DNA of 64,000 nucleotides from Caenorhabditis remanei (Eukaryota; Nematoda; Chromadorea; Rhabditida; Rhabditidae). A model generated the notes under the pieces. The model was not told where the DNA came from. It saw nothing but the letters and a program-made list of their open reading frames with translations, and ran no database searches. The stretch lies in NCBI RefSeq assembly GCF_010183535.1, contig NC_071331.1, positions 19,158,001 through 19,222,000 on the forward strand, in the 5' to 3' direction. This document shows, in pieces, positions 29,075-41,111 of this stretch. Made by a program: the position numbers and the translations under genes. Numbering within the stretch: the stretch's first letter is position 1; each line of letters begins with the position of its first letter.

Positions 29075-30637
29075 TCACTGTAAGAAATGATTAATCGTGG
29101 CTGCGAGGAGAAACGGAGAGCTCGTCATTCCGAATGGAATGCGTGTGAATCGGTATTCGGCAATGTTACTACGGACCGGAGGCTTCGCGATATCCTTTAG
29201 CCAAAGGAAACGCGTACAGTCTCGATCCTCGGGTACCATCCGTACCTGATGGAAGGCTTTTTCAATATCAGCCACCACCAGGTAGTCTGGCATCCGAGAA
29301 CGGATGAGAATGTCGAAGAGATCTACTAGCATGGACGGACCAGCTTCGAGGCAGTCATTAAGACTGAGCTCGCCGCCTTTCTTACTACTGGCATCTAGAA
29401 CAATCCGTAACTTTGTCGTCAGAGAAGTTAACTTCTCAACAACGCGGTGGGGAATGTAGTATCGTGGGTCTGTATTATCATCCATCTCTGGGGTCACTAA
29501 TTCAATGATTCCGCTGTCCAATTGTTTACGAATAATCTCGTCATAGTCCTGCAATAAGTTATTCTTCTTTTTCAAGGAGATAACCAACTGCTCTAAACGT
29601 TTGACAGCAACGCCGCGGTTAGAAGCAAGACGAAGTTGCTTCCCGTTCCACGGAAGAGAAACCAGAAGGTTTCCCTCATCGTCGAATCGGACGTTCTGTT
29701 CGAACCATGCAATGAGATCTTGTAACTCTGTCTTTTTCCCCTCAATAGGCCCCGGCTCCTCAATTCCCAAGTTGTCTAGATTCCACAGCTGAGAGATCTC
29801 CGAATGAAGACGATCAACTGGATCTTTCGAATCCGGTGGGGTCGTCAGTGCTGTGATGAATCCTTCACTAATGAAGGCTTCGATCAGAGTGCGGACGCTT
29901 TCCGGCGGGGGAAGAGAGGAACGGGGAGGAGGAAAAACAATCGGAGCAAACGGAGTGAGCTCGACGAATCTTTCAGACGGAAGCAGCAGCCTCCTCGAGG
30001 TTCCCAACAATCGAGCTAACAGATCATTACCCAAAATCATGTCGATGAACTGACCATTGAACTTTTGATCAGACGAGATGACGTTGGTATTAACCTTATT
30101 ATCTCGAAGGAATCCTAGATCTTCAGAACTCAAAAGAGGACTGATGAATCTAGTCTTCGGGAGCCGAGGTGCGCCAGCAATTAGCATTGAATAAGGGTCC
30201 CCATCTGTAGAGAAGGACATCTGGTAAATGTTAGACTCTTCTGTTGTCGTTCTGCTGTAACCCGAAATTGTCAAAGTTTTAGTGGCTAGGATCGCAAGAC
30301 CAAAGCGTTCAGCACTTTCGTGAGAAAGTACAGACAGCGATGCTCCGGAATCAACTAACGCCAAAACTCTGTGACCATCCGTAGTCCGGAGGGCCGCAAA
30401 GGGCAATTTCGATATCTGTCCTGATTCTCCAACAAGGGATGCGTTGTGAAGACATTCTTGTGTGAGACGATCAAGGAAGCGCGGTAACGAGGAACAGAGA
30501 GAAGAAGAATTACCAGAAATTGAGCCCGAAGGCTGGTCTAGAGACACTGCTGTGGGCGAGGCAGCAGTTGGCACGCAGGCCTTGGTCGGCCTGGGGCCTA
30601 TCCCCAGATGTTTATTGTGAGCCCCCGAAGGGGCCAC
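29075..30637 (-). CDS. Protease and N-terminal reverse transcriptase of BEL Pol
   Basis: An aspartic protease motif (ALVDSGASLSVLS) lies about 110 residues in. The RT fingers/palm carry KLRIVLDASSKKG, SLNDCLEAGP and VVADIEKAFHQV. The segment overlaps the end of gag by a few codons in another frame (change near a T6 run at 30640-30650). It ends at a stop just before the YVDN box. The frame change between Gag and Pol could be programmed, but the later ones cannot be explained that way easily. Confidence 0.88.
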   Translation of the reverse strand: MAPSGAHNKHLGIGPRPTKACVPTAASPTAVSLDQPSGSISGNSSSLCSSLPRFLDRLTQECLHNASLVGESGQISKLPFAALRTTDGHRVLALVDSGASLSVLSHESAERFGLAILATKTLTISGYSRTTTEESNIYQMSFSTDGDPYSMLIAGAPRLPKTRFISPLLSSEDLGFLRDNKVNTNVISSDQKFNGQFIDMILGNDLLARLLGTSRRLLLPSERFVELTPFAPIVFPPPRSSLPPPESVRTLIEAFISEGFITALTTPPDSKDPVDRLHSEISQLWNLDNLGIEEPGPIEGKKTELQDLIAWFEQNVRFDDEGNLLVSLPWNGKQLRLASNRGVAVKRLEQLVISLKKKNNLLQDYDEIIRKQLDSGIIELVTPEMDDNTDPRYYIPHRVVEKLTSLTTKLRIVLDASSKKGGELSLNDCLEAGPSMLVDLFDILIRSRMPDYLVVADIEKAFHQVRMVPEDRDCTRFLWLKDIAKPPVRSNIAEYRFTRIPFGMTSSPFLLAATINHFLQ

Positions 30638-33333
30638 GAAAAAACGTGGACAGAATTGGAGAAGGAGCTTCAGCTGGATAGTTGCGTGGATCGCGGTAGT
30701 ATTCTTTCAAGGTGCACGCTCCAGTATTATGCTTACCTTGACAGTAAGCACATGTACTGTAGCTCGCGCATTCCTCCGTACGATGATTACGTTGCGCACA
30801 GTTGTGGCACGAATTCGATTGACGGAAGAATTGGCGCACGTCGTATGACGACAGAGCACATTGAAGAATAGAATGACCGGGACCGCAAATAAAGCAGCAT
30901 TTGGTACCCGTAGGAGAATCTCGTGGGAACGTATGAGCGATAAATCTCTCATCATATCCTCTTCCGTATTTATAACACGGCTCAAGAGTTTCTCCTGGTT
31001 GACCTTTCGAGATCGGGATACTAGCCTTCTTCTCTTTCTGAGCTGGGGTAGACGCCTGCTTTCCTCCATTCTGTATTCCGTAGCTCGAAGATCCTTGCGG
31101 ATTCTGAGCCGGGACTCCAGTGTGGGGTGCGTTGCCATGACTCTGGTGAGTCTGATTGTTCTGTTGAACCGTAGCCTGGGAACCGAAGTATCCCATTCCG
31201 GCTCCAGCAGAAGTAGCCTTGATTGACGCGGTTACCCTGAGTGGGCCCACTTGATTGGTTCGCAGTCTTCGACTTTTTCTTCTTGTCATTCTTTTTCGAG
31301 GATTGCGCACTGTTACTATTAACGTTCGCGGTGTTCGAATTAGACTTGACTGGCGCGGTAACACGAGTGTTTGCAGCCTGGTTGGAAACTTTCGAAGATT
31401 GCGTAGGATTACTGAAGGTCCCCTCCGCCGCGAGAACTGCTTCGTCTGGGATCTCTTTCGTCCTCTCAGAGGCGGTCGCCGGACAAAATTTGTCATAGAA
31501 GGCTTCGGCCTTTAAGTAGTCCGTATACAATTCTATGACATCATTCGTCGACGGCTGAGCGTTGTTCGCATACAGCTCTCGAACAAGTTTGAAAGCTGAG
31601 CGAGGTAGCTTTTGGGCGAGTGAACGGACAAACCCGGGAGATACAACATCCTGCCCCAGATCTTCGAGTGTCATAATTAACGTATTACACTCAAGAAGTT
31701 CACGGGTGGCTTGTTTGTAATTGGTCTCGTGGAACGTGAGCTTTTGGAATCGGGCAAGTGCTTCATTAGCTCCAGTACTATCGTCCTGGAAGGCAGCGCG
31801 AAGTGCTTTCAAAGAGGCTTCAACCGCTTTGCGAGCATCTCCGACGTTAATGAAATAGCACTTGGCCTCACCAACAAGCTTCTTTTCCAGAAGAGCCAGT
31901 CTCAGATCGTCTGTCAAACGCGAATTTTGCATAACTTGCTTCTCGAACATCGTCATGAATCTCTTGTACTGCATCGGATCAGCAGAAAACTTGGTCAGAA
32001 TAGTATCGACATCATAGTATGAGAGGTCTTTACTCTTCGAGGACATTTTCCTACTTTTCTCCGGTTCTCGACACTCGCTGTCCGATTCCTCCTCAACAAG
32101 AGTAGTTTTCCGAACACGCGGTGGAGAGACTGTACCCGAGATATTACGATTGTTTTCCCTCGCTTCCGTTTCCGGAGGCGATGGAAAACCCGAATCAGCG
32201 CGGTCAAGAGGAGTCGAGGCTCCAATAGGTCTTGCCGCAGACATAAAACGACCACCATTCTCCTGAGCCTCCAACTTGGGGGTTCTAGAGATTGGTGATG
32301 CCTGGGCAATTTGAAGTGGACACTGATGTGTCAAGTGTCTAGCAGACGTGCAATGAACGCATAATTCGTTCTTCGCACAGTAAGCCGGACGAATGGGACT
32401 GTTACATTCCAAAATATCATGATCCTCGTGGCAGACCGGGCATGAAACCATCGTTTCGGGAAACGCGGTAACTGGGGCCGTTCTGCTGAGACGAGATCCA
32501 ATGATGTGGGTTCCGCGGTGTTCGACATTTGAACGAATGTTCGAAGGAACCGCTGGGAATACTCCCGTTCTTTCTCCTCCGTCTACTTGATCGGAAGCCG
32601 GGGCCTCACGATCGTTCGCCGGTGGTCTAACCGAGCTCGATGCCGAATGAAATTGCTCACGATGAGGCACCTCCAATTCTTCATTTCGCGGGGTTAGGAT
32701 TACCGATTCGATGTCAGCATCAGAAATGGACGAGTCAAGAAGGTCTCTTTCGAGAAGTTCTTCGTCTTCCAAAGGTGAGCGCGCAATCGAATCAGATATG
32801 TCCGCGGTTTCGGCTGGCGAAACTGCTTCAGTAAATTGGAACTGATGATCCGTAAGGACTTGTTGCAGCTCCAAGATTGACTCCTTGATCGGAGGAAGGT
32901 CGACGGGACGTGCCTTCGCGTTGAGGTACGCGGTGACACCATTGCACAGGTCTCTTCTCTCCTTCTCCGACAGAATCGCTTGGAAGTTGTTGACGACGTC
33001 ATGGAAATGAGCATCCGTCTCGATCATTGCTGCAGCGACAATCATCTCCTTCCTCAAATGGTCGATTGTCTCCAATCCTTGCTCATCGCGGTTGACACGA
33101 AGCTCTTCGACGATGAGTCTTGATTCCCTCGCTGCCTTGGTACCAGCAGTCGCAGCTCGGGTGATCGCATTCCGGTAGTGTCGCTGAGCCTTCTTGAAGT
33201 TCGTTGACAGTGGACGCGGTCGGTCGGGTGCGGGAGTTCCATCCTCGCTCGGCTGAGACGAAGGATCGATCCACGCGGGGGGTCCGGTACGGGACATGGT
33301 TGGTTGTTCGCACAAAGAAGTTGAAAGATCCAT
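30612..33333 (-). CDS. Gag of the BEL/Pao element, with one frame change
   Basis: Start chosen at 33333, a few bases after a CTGTGTTCAG acceptor; an in-frame ATG also exists at 33408. Coiled-coil-rich N-terminal residues are followed by a paired zinc cluster (CPVCHEDHDILEC ... CVHCTSARHLTHQC). A DUF1759-like capsid segment comes next (YYDVDTILTKFSADPMQY, FEKQVMQN). Between about 31021 and 31496 the reading shifts frame once. The second part ends in a further paired cluster (CFICGPGHSILQC ... CHNCAQRNHRTEEC ... CAYCQGKHNTGAC). Zinc clusters on both sides of the capsid-like region are unusual for Gag. Confidence 0.85.
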
Positions 33334-33408
33334 CCTCGAATTGTACACATCCGAAGCTGAACACAGGCGAAGCGACAACTCTCTGGTTACAGTTTCGTCC
33401 GGTCTCAA

Positions 33409-35157
33409 TAAGAGGATGAGTCATTTGAGCTCCGAGACGTTGTCTTGGTAGGACGAGTACCAAGTTATCCTTACGTCTAATTCTAACTTAGTTCATCCTA
33501 TACGGATGTTATACAACGTGAATCTCGTCATTGCTCATCTGACTCATCTCAATCACTCCGCGGTCAAAATAGCTAATTCTGACTCGGAATGTTCGAGACC
33601 GGGGAAATCGAAAGCAGATAATTGAAGCGCCGTTGTGTGCACTTGCTCTCCGTAGCTCGTACACTGTAGAGTCCTCGCTGCTCTGAAAATACCTGAAGGG
33701 GGGCCAATTCAGTGTGATGCTGGATTGGGGTCTGGGGGTTCGGTTACCAATCGAACACCCATATATTCAAAATCGCGCAGTAGGCTGCTGGAAAACATTT
33801 TTGACATGAGCGAAAATCGCGGTGAATTCCGACTTTCATGTACAATGAATTACCAAAAGCACTCAGCAGTATCGCACTTTCTGTACTTCGCGGTTGCGTA
33901 TTCTCCTCGTGCCTGGTGGCTTCTCACCACGACAGAGGAATCCTTCCGGACCCGAATACTTGCAGATTTCCCTGAACATCTCCGTCAAAGGTGAACTGGC
34001 TTTGCGTATAGGAGTTTCGTGGGACCCTCCGCATGAGGGCACTACTACTAGGTAGGGGAGAGAGGGTCACTGCCTGTCCTTCGAGGACCGTCAGCATATC
34101 ACAAGATCATCTCCCGATCAAGGTCATAGTAGATTCATGGACAGTGAAACTAGGCACCAGAACCAGTTCCTGCTGGTCTCGTGGCACCCTCTCTGGCGGC
34201 AACAATATTGAGATCGCTCGTATCGTGGTCACAGATGTATCAGAGATACAGGACTACGCAAGCTGATTCATTGCAATATCCCCAGAGTGTCGAGAATATA
34301 TCCATCCTTGACCAGACGATTATTCGTCGCCCGTTTACTAGAGACTATCAACTTTTCTCACCGGTACACGGAGTCACGGTGATGGCTGATCTAAGAGACA
34401 TGGTATGAAAGATGACGTGTTCTCCAAATCCTGTACCAAGGGAAATGGAATCGACAATATTGGATATAATGGAGGGAATCGCCCAAACCATTACCGAAGT
34501 ATTCAAAGATCTCTAGAAACCTCGTAAAATATCCTCATGTGGAACTTCATCGACTTAACACGCTAGAAAACAGAACGATCTTGCTCCAGACCGCTCAAAC
34601 GATCGCTCGAGCCCATTTTCTACTCAATTTTCAGAGTATCTGACATAACATTTTACCCCTTTCAAAAGGCTCGACCTCATAGAAAGGCTTTTGATTCTGC
34701 GCGTAAACTTGTAATCTAGAAAGTATTGATTAGATGATTTTTCTGTTTAAAATAGGACCATCTTGTTTTTAAGAATGGTTGTTAATTGTGAATCATCCTG
34801 ATAACTAGAACTTAGTGCCGACGATGGAGTAATACTCAACGGAACGGGCACTGTATTATTCTAGCTACTTGAGGACCCCTAGGAATAGCAAATACTAGCA
34901 ATACAGTCGGTTGTTCAGTCCTTCTGAATTCTACATACTTGATATTCCGAGTTTTCCCAGATGTCTATTTGATTACCTGAAACTTGTGGCTCCGACTCTC
35001 AACACACCAATACTCAATTTCTATTTATTTAAACAAAGCTTGAATACGCGGTGACGGAGAAATACGGAGACGGCCGATGTGGCACAATAATAAAGAGAAG
35101 TATTCAATTCTAGTAGAAGACGTGGTGGATAGTTGTGACGAGATACGCATGACAATG
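33409..35157 (-). other. Non-coding segment between accessory gene D and gag
   Basis: About 1.75 kb with no supported exon. It contains a few CGCGGT copies (33559, 33817, 33888, 35047) and should carry the 3' end of gene D and the gag 5' leader. Short frames here lack splice or composition support. Confidence 0.55.
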
Positions 35158-37802
35158 TCAGTCTTGTTCTGGTTGGTCTTCCTGATTACGTGGTTGACGT
35201 TCGTGGAAGGTACACGAGCACTGGAGTCCTGATACGCGCTTAAGCTGCGGAACAAGAGTTTTCTCCACCCATAATAACCACCAACCGAGCGCTTCCGAAT
35301 GGAAGGCGCGCATCGTAGGAAAGGCCAACTCGAACGCGGTTTCTCCTCCATGAATCAACTCCATAGTACACTCTGACAACCGAGCTGACGTGGACGCACC
35401 GGACTCTACAAACACGCGGAGAGCGTGGAGAATCGCGGTCCAAAACGCACAATAAGCATCGAGGTCTTCAGCCGTGTAATTATCGAGAGATTCAGTTTCC
35501 TCATTAGCCGCGGTGATGGTGTCTTGAATCGTTCGGATGCGTCGAATAACGAGGTTCTTCGGCCCGGGGCATTCATTAGACAATAAAATATCAATGATGT
35601 CCAGGGTCGGCAGATTCTCTCGAAAATGAGTTCCGATGCGAGCGACGTCGAGCGTGTAGATAACACGAGCGATTTCGCGTTCGCCTTCGGGATCCACCTC
35701 CTCTTCTGCGCCATCCTGACCCGGCGCTCTCAATTCCACATTATACGGGAATTGGTCACGCGGTGCATTCTGGACTGCAAAGGACAGAGCCGGAGCACGC
35801 ATCCATCTACGAACAGCTTCCACCACCGCAGGAATGCGGAAAATATGATACGAAGGAATCAACAAACAGACATTGTTGTACGGGAACCCGAACACGGTTG
35901 TGACCAGACAGGTAAAAGAACGCGGTGAGCCGACAAGAGCTGCCCCAAGATCTACCAGATGCGCGTAATACGTGAGGAGCATATTCGTGGTGACACTTTC
36001 CGTGATAGGCGTGCTATCCCAGCCACCTGTCATGACCAACTGCCACGTCTCGATTCGTCCTAATAGGGCGTCACGAGAATCAGGCGCGGTCAATGTAGAA
36101 AGAGCCTCGATGACTGGTTTAGCGACTCCAAACGAAAATTTGTCACCCGGTTTGTTTCTCACAGTATAGCGGATCTCCGGTAGGATGAGGGATCTCAATG
36201 TTTCTTCTCTGTGCGATTCCCAATCTGCGGTCTCAGATCCATCCTCCAACGTCCAAATCGCATCGTACTCGATGACATCGTAGCGGTGCATGTGCTCGCG
36301 GATGCGGTCTAGCAGAGCTCCTTCTGGACGGACATGAAGAATCGATTCGGTGAGGAAGGGATCGTGGTTCACCGGAGGATTATTATGAGCATTTACGACA
36401 TATCTCTCAACAATGTCGTGGTCAACCTCCGAGTACTCAGAGGAATTCTCCTAGAATTTAGAATAGAATACTTGAACTTTGATTATTTGTACTAACCGAG
36501 TCACGTCTCGGGGAGGATCTCGGACTCGATCTTGTTGATCCAGCTGGCGGAGCTTGGCCTTGAAGCTCTCTCTCCTAAACGATTATCTTTTAGTACGCCA
36601 CAATCATAATATCGTACCTCTCGATTGTCTTGTTCCAACGGAACCTCAATCGGTGGTTCGATTGCCAATACTTCAACTGCCTGTAATCAAATAATGTGAA
36701 TTTTTAGCTAATGCTCCGTCACTCCTATACTCACTGGCTCATTTCCGGGCGAATAAATCTCAATTGGAAAACGCGGTGCTCTGATCAGGAACGCATGCTT
36801 CATGATAAACGGAACGCGGTCACCTTGACGAATGTCGTGGTAGATTTCACGAGCACGGTTTTCCAAGATCATAAACCATTCGGCTTCGTGATCAAAGAAG
36901 TCTTGGTGACGGAGTTGTTTGTCATGATCAAGCTCGCGGTTCACTAATCCCGGGAACTGTCTCCAGCGATAGACATAAGGCGGAATCCAGTCTAATTCGT
37001 CGGCTTCTGGATGAAGAAGCGGGCCGGTGCCTCTAATCAATTGACCTTCTCTAATGACTCGATCCGCTTGGGATTGAATAACTGATGGAATGAAGTCATT
37101 TGGGAGAGGGAAGGCGAGGAGGCCGCGGTCGACGAGCCATCTAATACGACGACCTCTGCGGATTCGTAATTTCTTCACGCGGTCTTTGAATTGAAGAGGA
37201 GACAGATTCAGATCACACACTCCGTGGAAGTGTTGGTGACCGACATTCTGTCTGCAACTCTTGCATGGCCTCATGGAGGGGCAGCGTGTGTGACTCGTGG
37301 AACGAGAATTACAGTACCCACAAAATGAATACGAATTTGCAACGCAAAATTCGAGCCAATGCTGACGCGGTAGAAATCTTACGAATCCGCATCGGTCTTC
37401 TGAATGGTCTTCGAGCGCGATTCCAAAGAAGGAGGAACCGCAAGCTGAGCATCGGGTAGAAGCGAACGCTTTCGCGGTGTTTATGACGTTCGAGTAACAG
37501 CCTCGCATCATCGAAATCACCCACGACTTCAACCTTGGATCATCGAGCAGGTATGGCTCTCTCGCGGAAGCTTCTTTGAATAGAAGTTCCGGATGAGGAA
37601 GATCTCCGGTTCGCAGAAACCATAAGAGGTTACCTGACAAACGCGGGTCTTGCAGATGATCGAGGTCGAATTCATCCAAAATAGGAAGACGTTCGGAATA
37701 CCGAGCCAGCTCCGCTGGTTTCTCCAAAATATCCAACGGGACTGCCAACACATCCGCCATCGCTTGAGAAGGACACAGAGGATTCGGATTATGACGTTGC
37801 AT
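35158..37802 (-). CDS. Accessory gene D of the giant element (833 residues, unknown function)
   Basis: Four exons in coding order: 37802-36735, 36680-36618, 36574-36497, 36450-35158. All are phase 0, total 834 codons with stop. A TTTTTAG acceptor lies two bases before the chosen ATG. Residues about 125-230 have a Cys/His cluster (CSACGSSFF, FCGYCNSRSTSHTRC, CKSCRQNVGHQHFHGVC) resembling tandem zinc knuckles, followed by a very basic stretch (KKLRIRRGRRIRW). The small middle exons encode an acidic/proline linker. The last exon is a folded-looking 430-residue domain that I do not recognise (RSLILPEIRYTVRN, SYHIFRIPAVVEAVRRWM). Nucleic-acid binding is inferred from the cluster and basic patch only. 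Confidence 0.8.
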
Positions 37803-39643
37803 TGCTAAAAATAGACACAGATTAACACCGATTTTAAACTCATCCAACCAAAAATAAGGGCGGTGCGCGAGAACAAGATCGTTCGCTAGAAGTGTAAAAC
37901 ACGTACTGAACAGCATTCTCCGAACCGAGCTTACTCTAGCCGCGTAGCCACGTGGACAAGTTTATTAGAACGCGTGAGAAACTGTTACGCTCTTCCGAGA
38001 CGTATTGAAACGAGGTAGGTCACGCTCTAATAACGTGAATTCTCGTTGTGTCGCTATAATCCAAAGTGAATAGTCTTCGTTGGTATTTCTACCGGTGAAA
38101 ACATCTTAGAATCAAACGACCACACATGGACGTTTCTCCTACTGGAGACATCATCGATGCATGAAGTAAAAGGAGATACTCCTTTTGAGAGAGACTGACC
38201 CTTGAGTTGTAACACGCTGCAGTTCGATCAAGTAGCATTAGAAGGAACTGAGGTTTCACCTATTGATGTACCAAATGATGATCATCACGACTCAAGGAGG
38301 TGTGGAGCACCTTTGCCATCGTCGTGTTTTCCTCGATCTACGTCTTGGAATAATCGAGATATTCCTCTGACGGATCATAGCAAAAACAGTCAGACCGCCG
38401 TCCATCAACGCTTTACCTTATCGCGAGGAATGCACTGATGAACGTTTTGAGACTCGAGGTCTCGGTAATCTTGGCACTTCGATTTCAGCCAAGTAGCATT
38501 AGGCATCATCAAAGCCGTCTGGAAAGACGTATAGGAATGAACGCGGTGTTATTAGACACTTGTGAATCAGGTTCAGTGAATTTTCAGCGACTAGTGACTT
38601 ATTCGAGTCCAATGAGCTCCAGACGAATGATTGAGTACCAAATGTGCTGAAAGAGTTAACTTAAGCACTAAATGGTTCAAACAATCCGAGCTGAGTTTCA
38701 AATTATGGGTTATCAAATCCGTGACTAATCTATTCACCACACTAATGTGTCCCCGTGGGAAGGAGTCGTCCAGCTTCCGCCTCGACTACTACATCAATGT
38801 ATTACCCCGATCGTCGAAAACAACTTCCTGACGCACCGAATGCTATCTCGCGGTCGGTCTGAATCACAATTCATCCTATTTCCTGGCATCCTTCACTAGC
38901 AGCATTAGCATCATGGTTCCGGATGTTTCGATTGTTCCTCCTCTAGCAGCATTAGCATCATGGATTTGGATATATCGAGGTTTTATCCCGAAGGAATGGA
39001 TCGGGTTTTAAAATTCACCTGCGAATTACCGAACCGTATTACCCTGAGTCTCGGCTTAACTCTAGGAGCCACCTAGGTATCATCGCTCCGACTACAGGTT
39101 TAGATGTTTTACCAATTGAATGTGTCAACTGGACGGGGAGACTTTCGCGATCTTTCGATGCATTGAACAGTTACCAATCGGTTCGACCAATTGATCCAAT
39201 GCTCGCGTTCCAGTTTTAATACTAACTCAATGCGCAATCAATGCTTCATCGGGCTTTCTCAAATAGTGAAGCTCATTGCTTCACTTGCTCGTAAGCGTAT
39301 GGAACGTGACGCGGTGTTAGCTGCCTGCTAACTTCTACCCATAACACCAAACTGAACTTATGTAAAAAATTCTTACAAGATCTCAATCTAGTGCGCGGTA
39401 TGAAAACCATTATCATTTAACTCAGACTCGAAGTCATAGAGACGGATGATGTTCCTTTTAGCCTCTATTGATCCGAGAATCAATAAGAGTATGAAGTTTC
39501 TCGTTCTATTCGTAAAAACAGAAGAAGGGAAAGCTCGGTATCGTGATACGTCAGCACTAGACCCTTGGTTAGCCATATTCAGTATGTGTTTGGACTTCAG
39601 AAAGTTCAGGTTTTTGTAACGCCAAATGGCCAAAATTGTTCTG
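37803..39643 (-). other. Segment between gene D and the fold-back element
   Basis: About 1.8 kb with no firm gene. TAGCAGCATTAGCATCATGG occurs twice (about 38897 and 38942) and AGTAGCATTAG twice more, suggesting local duplication. A minus-strand frame of 98 codons at 39684-39388 is open but overlaps the fold-back boundary and lacks other support. Confidence 0.5.
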
Positions 39644-40855
39644 ACAAGGGAAGTACTCGAAGTGTCCTCTCTCAAACAACTCAAGAATTTGGCCCCTGGT
39701 ACTTTCGAGGCTGTAGATTCCGAATCTGAAATAAAATTCTGCTAAATGTCTCTGTGAACCAAGTTATGAGCCGTCAAACTTTCCCTATGATTAAGCATTT
39801 TTTGCGTGACACGCGGTCTGCCGGAATGTCTACCCGAACATATCCTCCAATTTTCCAATCATCGGTGGTTCAGGGGTTGTGGGCGCGTCTTGTAGTCGAA
39901 AGGCTGTGGGTTCGTCTCCCTTGCAATGCAAAATTATTTTCAATTTTTTATTGCATTTTTTGTGGCTCCATATCTGGCTCCCAGATGGTTTTTCAGTAAT
40001 TTGTTTATGCACTCGGTGAAGATGTGATCAAAATCAAGCGATTTAGCAAATGAAAGCAACAACTTTTTTTTGAGTCCCAACTCCACTTTTCTCCACCAAT
40101 TGACTGCGAAAAATTTTCGAAAAATTTGTTGAAATTTTTTCTTCAATTACTTGTTTGTTTTCCATTCCATACTTTTTTCATGTAGTGGAATTGTTCTTCC
40201 TGTAGGCTAAACTCACTTTTTTGGCTTTCTTCCCATTCAATAGATAGAACCCAGTGGCTTATGTACCATATTTTCCAGTTCTTGACGTAATAGTACAAAA
40301 CTTGCAGAACATAAATGCATGAATAAAGTATGGAATGGAAAACAAACAAGTAATTGAAGAAAAAATTTCAACAAATTTTCGAAAATTTTTCGCAGTCACT
40401 TGGTGGAGAAAAGTGGAGTTGGGACTCAAAAAAAAGTTGTTGCTTTCATTTGCTAAATCGCTTGATTTTGATCACATCTTCACCGAGTGCATAAACAAAT
40501 TACTGAAAAACCATCTGGGAGCCAGATATGGAGCCACAAAAAATGCAATAAAAAATTGAAAAAAATTTTGCATTGCAAGGGAGACGAACCCACAGCCTTT
40601 CGACTACAAGACGCGCCCACAACCCCTGAACCACCGATGATTGGAAAATTGGAGGATATGTTCGGGTAGACATTCCGGCAGACCGCGTGTCACGCAAAAA
40701 ATGCTTAATCATAGGGAAAGTTTGACGCCTCATAACTTGGTTCACAGAGACATTTAGCAGAATTTTATTTCAGATTCGGAATCTACAGCCTCGAAAGTAC
40801 CAGGGGCCAAATTCTTGAGTTGTTTGAGAAAGGACACTTCGAGTACTTCCCTTGT
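39644..40855. mobile_element. Fold-back element inside the giant retroelement, tRNA-like boxes in each arm
   Basis: Two arms of roughly 535 bp (39644-40178 and 40322-40855) are near-perfect reverse complements around a spacer of about 145 bp. Each arm contains GGTGGTTCAGGGG and GTGGGTTCGTCTCCC, spaced like Pol III A and B boxes, so part may derive from a tRNA. No clean cloverleaf forms. Mirrored 60-80-codon frames in the arms reflect the symmetry. It sits between accessory genes C and D and may be a later insertion. Confidence 0.75.
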
Positions 40856-41111
40856 GAGACTAAATCTCCAATAAGGAATTTCGAAAATAGAAAAGGGATT
40901 TGTCGAAAGAAGGAGATTTTTAGAATCTGAAAGGGATCTGAAACATAAACCCGAAGATGCTCACGCATCCCAAATCTGAAACGGAAGAAGACAAGATAAT
41001 TATGAGTTGACACTCAAGACACCAGCACTTATTAACAAAGTTCGTAACCCAACAAGTATTATTACAGAAGGTAATAAATTAAAACAAAGAATGTGACAGG
41101 AGACGAAACAA

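Noticed and set aside
30640..30650. T6 run as a programmed Gag-Pol frameshift site
   Set aside because: Possible, but the shift is in the +1 direction and further unprogrammed-looking shifts follow, so it is not claimed.
40335..40745. Short frames in the fold-back arms as a possible transposase
   Set aside because: The same peptides appear mirrored in both arms, about 60-80 codons, without catalytic motifs.
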